Source: Chloroflexota bacterium (lineage in GTDB: Bacteria > Chloroflexota > Limnocylindria > Limnocylindrales > CSP1-4). Taken from it: DNA of 8,010 bases. Of the stretch, positions 5,647 through 8,010 are shown in pieces (position 1 is the stretch's first letter; each line of letters opens with the position of its first letter). The DNA lies in contig JAICUV010000160.1 in assembly GCA_025935655.1 (NCBI GenBank), forward strand, positions 1 through 8,010, written 5' to 3'. Made by a program: the position numbers and the translations under genes. The notes beneath the pieces were generated by a model. It had not been told where the DNA came from. It worked only from the letters and a program-made list of their open reading frames with translations, and did not search any database.

Positions 5647-5652
5647 TAGACT
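5647..5652 (+). promoter_or_regulatory. Putative -10 for leaderless transcript of the PPOX gene
   Basis: TAGACT, then CTTGCC, then ATG at 5659. No Shine-Dalgarno sequence lies in front of the ATG. The -35 region would fall over the opposing GNAT -10. Confidence 0.6.
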
Positions 5653-5658
5653 CTTGCC

Positions 5659-6096
5659 ATGCCCGACGACGATCCGCTGGCCACCGCGCTCGAGCGCAAC
5701 GACGCGGCGTGGGCACGCGAGCACCTCGAGCGTGACGTCGTCGCGTGGCTCACGACGGTCTCGCCGACGGGCCGCGTCCAGTCGTCGGTGATCTCGTTCC
5801 TGTACGACGACGGGACGCTGTTCTTCTACAGCCAGCCGTCGACGCCGAAGGTCCGCAATCTCGCCCACTCGTCGCAGGTGTCGTTCCACCTCCAGTCCGA
5901 TCCGCTGGGCGATCACTGGCTCGTCATCGAGGGCACGGCCGCGATCGACACGGCGATCGCGCCGATGGACGTCCACGAGCACTACGGGGCCAAGTACGCG
6001 GGACCGCACGAGCACTGGGGACTGGACTTCACCCGGACCGCGCTCGACTTCAGCCTGCCGATCCGGATCCGCCCGACCCGCGTCCGCCTCGGCTGA
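5659..6096 (+). CDS. PPOX-class F420-type oxidoreductase (TIGR03667/Rv3369-like)
   Basis: This is a 145-aa flavin/F420-binding split-barrel protein of the pyridoxamine-phosphate-oxidase superfamily. The pattern AWLTTVSPTGRVQSSVISF (29-47), FFYSQPSTPKVRNL (55-68), VSFHLQSDPLGDHWLVIEGTA (74-94) and PIRIRPTRVR (134-143) closely follows the F420-dependent group related to Mycobacterium Rv3369. The SQP-x2-K-x-RN motif is the usual cofactor phosphate-binding region. It probably reduces or oxidises a small organic substrate with F420; FMN or heme use cannot be excluded. F420 use would fit Actinomycetota or Chloroflexota. The ATG start has a TAGACT six bases before it and no ribosome site, so a leaderless message is likely. 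It is divergent from the GNAT gene with only 38 bases between the start codons. Confidence 0.9.
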   Translation: MPDDDPLATALERNDAAWAREHLERDVVAWLTTVSPTGRVQSSVISFLYDDGTLFFYSQPSTPKVRNLAHSSQVSFHLQSDPLGDHWLVIEGTAAIDTAIAPMDVHEHYGAKYAGPHEHWGLDFTRTALDFSLPIRIRPTRVRLG

Positions 6097-6101
6097 CCGC
6101 C

Positions 6102-6116
6102 GGCCCTGTCTGGGCC
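6102..6116 (+). terminator. Weak hairpin after the PPOX gene
   Basis: GGCCC and GGGCC pair around a TGTCT loop, beginning six bases after the PPOX stop. The stem is only 5 bp and no T-run follows, although the next 25 bases are pyrimidine-rich. It is a weak candidate for the transcript end. Confidence 0.28.
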
Positions 6117-6165
6117 ACGTCTCTGCCAGTCTGACTCCTCGCCGGTTCGCCGCGGCCGCCAGGGG

Positions 6166-6184
6166 ATGACGCTTCGTCATGACG
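6166..6184. promoter_or_regulatory. Overlapping TGACG/CGTCA palindromes upstream of the 83-aa gene
   Basis: ATGACG-CTT-CGTCAT (6166-6180) is a perfect 6-bp inverted repeat. It shares its right arm with the perfect 10-bp palindrome CGTCATGACG (6175-6184). Three copies of the same half site, alternating in direction, sit about 70 bases before the 83-aa start. This could be an operator for a dimeric regulator; no regulator gene is visible nearby. Confidence 0.35.
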
Positions 6185-6208
6185 CGCGGACGACGCGGGA
6201 GTCTCCTG

Positions 6209-6228
6209 ACACAGCGAGGACGCTGTGT
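6209..6228 (+). other. Perfect 8-bp hairpin before the 83-aa gene
   Basis: ACACAGCG and CGCTGTGT pair perfectly around an AGGA loop, ending 25 bases before the ATG at 6254. In RNA this would be a stable leader stem-loop; in DNA it could be a binding site. CTGACA at 6206-6211 overlaps its left side and resembles a -35, but no well-spaced -10 follows. Confidence 0.4.
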
Positions 6229-6253
6229 GGGGTAGAGGGTAGAGGCGACAGAG

Positions 6254-6505
6254 ATGCAGAACGTCATGACACGATTGACCGAGTGGCGGCTCGCGGAGCG
6301 TCACCTGGCCAGCCTGCCCGTCGGCAGCCCCGAGTGGGATCTCGCGGCCGAGGATGTCGAGCGCACGCACGCGGCCTACCGCGCCGAGGTGGCGCAGGCC
6401 ACGGCTCGCGTTCACGAAACGGAGCTTGCCGCCGAGCGGCGCTGGTGGACACCGGCATTGGGCGCTGCAATGAGCCCCACGACTCCGGCGCTCCACGCGC
6501 ACTGA
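6254..6505 (+). CDS. 83-aa helical hypothetical protein
   Basis: This is a small, highly charged, probably all-helical protein. Residues 1-22 (MTRLTEWRLAERHLASL) and 26-64 (SPEWDLAAEDVERTHAAYRAEV and onward) form two likely helices joined by PVGSPEW, suggesting a helical hairpin or short coiled coil. The last 20 residues (WWTPALGAAM onward) look unstructured. There is no signal peptide or membrane segment. Start at ATG 6254: GAGG at 6242-6245 lies eight bases before it, and an in-frame TAG at 6233 closes the frame upstream; a second ATG at codon 5 is also possible. The upstream region has two inverted repeats. It points toward the permease gene, with 33 bases between the two stops. No family can be named, though short proteins of this type occur in GC-rich soil bacteria. 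Confidence 0.7.
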   Translation: MQNVMTRLTEWRLAERHLASLPVGSPEWDLAAEDVERTHAAYRAEVAQATARVHETELAAERRWWTPALGAAMSPTTPALHAH

Positions 6506-6538
6506 CCTCCTCGATGGGGCAGCCCCCGTGGGTGAGCG

Positions 6539-7711
6539 CTAGACGGGCGTGTTCGCACCAGACTCCACCCTGGGCGTGGGCGGCCGCAGGCGCCAGATCG
6601 ATCGAGTGAGCGCCGGCGCCGCCACGAACATGATCGCGAAAGCCACGATCACGGTGAGCAGCGCGAGTGGGATGCCGGTCGCGACCGTCATGCTCTTGGC
6701 CCCGGTCGTGAGCGCCCCGTACAGGAGTGCCGTGACGACGATGCCGCCGGGCCGCCGTCCGGCGAGCAGCGCGAGCGCGATCGCGACATAGCCCATGTCG
6801 TACGTCGGCCCGCCCGGCAGCCCTCGCGCCGGCCCGAGCAGGAAGAACGCGCTGCCCATGCCGACCAGCCCGCCGGACAGCGTCATCGCAAGGATCGTCG
6901 TCCGGCCGGTCCGCATGCCGGCGCCGCGGGCGGCCGCGCCGCTGAAACCAACGGCCCGGAGCTCGAAGCCGCGGGTCGTGCGGAACAGCAGGAACGACAC
7001 GGCCGCGGCCACGAGGAGCGCGACGACGAAGCCGTAGTCGACCCGGATCGTCGGGATGTCCAGCAGGCGGGGCACGGCCGGCAGTGCCCCCGACGGCGGC
7101 GCGAGCGCCATCCACCCGACGACGAGGTACGCGAGGTTCGGCGCGATGCCGTTGAGCATCAACGTCGTGATCACCTCGTGCGCCCCGGTCCGTGCCTTGA
7201 GCACGCCTGGCAGGAACCCGTACGCGCCGCCCGCGATCGCCCCGGCGGCGAGCGCGATCACCAGCGCGACGGGCGCCGGCAGGTGCCCAGCCACGAGGAT
7301 CGCGGTGATCCCGGCGCCCAGGCCGCCGATGAGGAACTGCCCGTCCACGCCGAGGTTGAACAGGCCCGCGTGGAACGAGATCGCGAGCCCCAGGCCCGCG
7401 AAGATGAACGGCGTCGCACTGACCAGGGTCTCGGAGATTGGGCGGAGGGCTGCCGCGATGTCCTCGGTGGTCCCGGTCTGGATCGCGGCGATCACGCGAC
7501 CTGGGTCGCCGATCGCCCCGGAGAGCATCGCCGCATAGCCCTCGACCACGCCGCCGATCGCGCCGCCGATCGCGGCGAACGGGTCGGTGCCCACCTGGGC
7601 CAGGTGCTCGAGGTCCGTCAGCACGATGAGCACCGCGCCCAGGAGCAAGGCCGTGACCACGGCGAGTGCCGGGTCGAGTGCGCGACGGAGCGCGTCACGG
7701 GTTCGCTGCAT
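6539..7711 (-). CDS. ABC transporter permease, BMP-type nucleoside/simple-sugar importer
   Basis: This is a 390-aa integral membrane permease of the BPD_transp_2 family, as in importers paired with BMP lipoproteins (YufP- or RnsC-type, nucleosides or related compounds). Diagnostic stretches are FHAGLFNLGVDGQFLIGGLGA (113-133), the contact region ARTGAHEVITTLMLN (173-187) with the EVITT-type loop, and ELRAVGFSGAAARGAGM (250-266). About nine hydrophobic segments are visible, roughly 14-32, 99-118, 125-141, 146-169, 181-200, 226-243, 272-293, 306-333 and 348-366. N-terminal RTRDALRR is a positive-inside start. A periplasmic loop with EDIAAALRPISETLV follows the first segment. Neither the ATPase, the second permease nor the BMP lipoprotein is in the window: an SRPBCC gene lies upstream and an opposing gene downstream. 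The ATG 7711 lacks a ribosome site and a promoter of the local type. Confidence 0.9.
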   Translation of the reverse strand: MQRTRDALRRALDPALAVVTALLLGAVLIVLTDLEHLAQVGTDPFAAIGGAIGGVVEGYAAMLSGAIGDPGRVIAAIQTGTTEDIAAALRPISETLVSATPFIFAGLGLAISFHAGLFNLGVDGQFLIGGLGAGITAILVAGHLPAPVALVIALAAGAIAGGAYGFLPGVLKARTGAHEVITTLMLNGIAPNLAYLVVGWMALAPPSGALPAVPRLLDIPTIRVDYGFVVALLVAAAVSFLLFRTTRGFELRAVGFSGAAARGAGMRTGRTTILAMTLSGGLVGMGSAFFLLGPARGLPGGPTYDMGYVAIALALLAGRRPGGIVVTALLYGALTTGAKSMTVATGIPLALLTVIVAFAIMFVAAPALTRSIWRLRPPTPRVESGANTPV

Positions 7712-7809
7712 GTCGCTCAGTGTCGCCGCAGCGACCCAGGTTCGGCAGGCTCCATCACGCGCGTCGCGAATGGCCGGGCGAGCGGGACGCGTTCGTTGAT
7801 GACGACGCG

Positions 7810-8010
7810 CTACAGCTCCTCGAGCACCTGGTCCAGTCGGGCGTAACCCTCGACCAGTCCGGCGTCGATGAACGAGTCCCGGTACTCGAAGCTGTCGACC
7901 AGCGACTGTGCGGTGAGCCGGGTGCGGCCGTCGCCCAGGTCCTCGAAGCGATGCTTCTCCAGGACCACGAAGTCCGCGACGCCGTCGGGGGCGAAGGTCT
8001 GCACGATCAG
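7810..8010 (-). CDS. SRPBCC / AHSA1-like domain protein, N-terminus cut by window edge
   Basis: Only the last 66 residues are present, and the frame is open to the right edge. The stretch IVQTFAPDG, then VVLEKHRFEDLGDGRTRLTAQSLVDS and EGYARLDQVLEEL at the end, matches the last strands and the long C-terminal helix of SRPBCC (START-like, activator-of-Hsp90-ATPase homologue) proteins, which bind hydrophobic ligands in a helix-grip cavity. A GTG at 8004 lies inside conserved family sequence and is not the true start. The stop is TAG at 7810-7812. The same frame stays open for 30 more codons to a TGA at 7717-7719, but the family normally ends here, so this tail is probably chance. It is followed on the same strand, 98 bases on, by the ABC permease; a shared transcript is possible but the functions are unrelated. 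Confidence 0.82.
   Translation of the reverse strand: MIVQTFAPDGVADFVVLEKHRFEDLGDGRTRLTAQSLVDSFEYRDSFIDAGLVEGYARLDQVLEEL

Noticed and set aside
4004..5791. 595-codon plus-strand open frame
   Set aside because: It runs antisense across the dehydrogenase and GNAT genes and overlaps the PPOX start out of frame; its composition is shadow-like with no recognisable domain.
6516..6526. Short GGGG-CAG-CCCC hairpin between the convergent 83-aa and permease genes
   Set aside because: The stem is only 4 bp with a 3-base loop and no T-run on either strand; too weak to call a bidirectional terminator.
1..8010. CRISPR arrays, tRNA or rRNA genes, insertion sequences, phage or defence genes
   Set aside because: No regularly spaced repeats, tRNA-like cloverleaf, transposase, integrase or nuclease motifs were seen on either strand.

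Overview
This is a very GC-rich, gene-dense bacterial chromosomal window. Almost every gene is on the minus strand; only two short genes are on the plus strand. An F420-type PPOX oxidoreductase, actinobacterial-looking hypothetical families, strong GGAGG ribosome sites and repeated signs of leaderless transcription suggest Actinomycetota or a GC-rich Chloroflexota lineage. The sequence alone does not decide between them. There are no rRNA or tRNA genes, insertion sequences, CRISPR arrays or phage genes, so this is mostly ordinary chromosome.

Layout by coordinate. Positions 1-1357 (minus): an edge-truncated cupin protein, a VOC/glyoxalase-fold protein translationally coupled to it, and a 118-aa small-domain protein resembling DUF6176. 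Positions 1551-2222 (minus): a 223-aa protein with a HicB-like N-terminus and a DinB-like C-terminus. Positions 2300-2695 (minus): a 96-aa protein of unknown family followed by a 24-aa lysine-rich micro-ORF, then a large GC palindrome. Positions 2739-5620 (minus): a cobalamin-independent methionine synthase (MetE C-terminal-type) protein, a D-2-hydroxyacid dehydrogenase and a GNAT acetyltransferase. Positions 5659-6505 (plus): a PPOX-class F420-type oxidoreductase and an 83-aa helical protein. Positions 6539-8010 (minus): a BMP-type nucleoside/sugar ABC permease and the C-terminal part of an SRPBCC/AHSA1 protein that runs off the right edge. No stretch above 300 bases lacks a gene. The largest gaps are 807-1000 and 1358-1550.

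The genes look like small independent units rather than one pathway. The MetE-like protein, dehydrogenase and GNAT protein lie in line and could share a transcript, but each also has its own promoter-like signal.

The most notable signal is regulatory. Five genes (223-aa protein, 96-aa protein, dehydrogenase, GNAT, PPOX) have a TANNNT -10 hexamer exactly six bases before the start codon. Four of them have no good Shine-Dalgarno site, and the fifth (the dehydrogenase) has one only for an alternative internal start. This is the layout expected of leaderless mRNAs. Several other genes (VOC, cupin, 118-aa protein, 24-aa peptide, MetE-like) instead have clear Shine-Dalgarno sites, so two translation modes alternate across the window. 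No convincing new multi-gene system is visible. The micro-ORF, the HicB/DinB-like protein and the leaderless promoter arrangement are the best leads.
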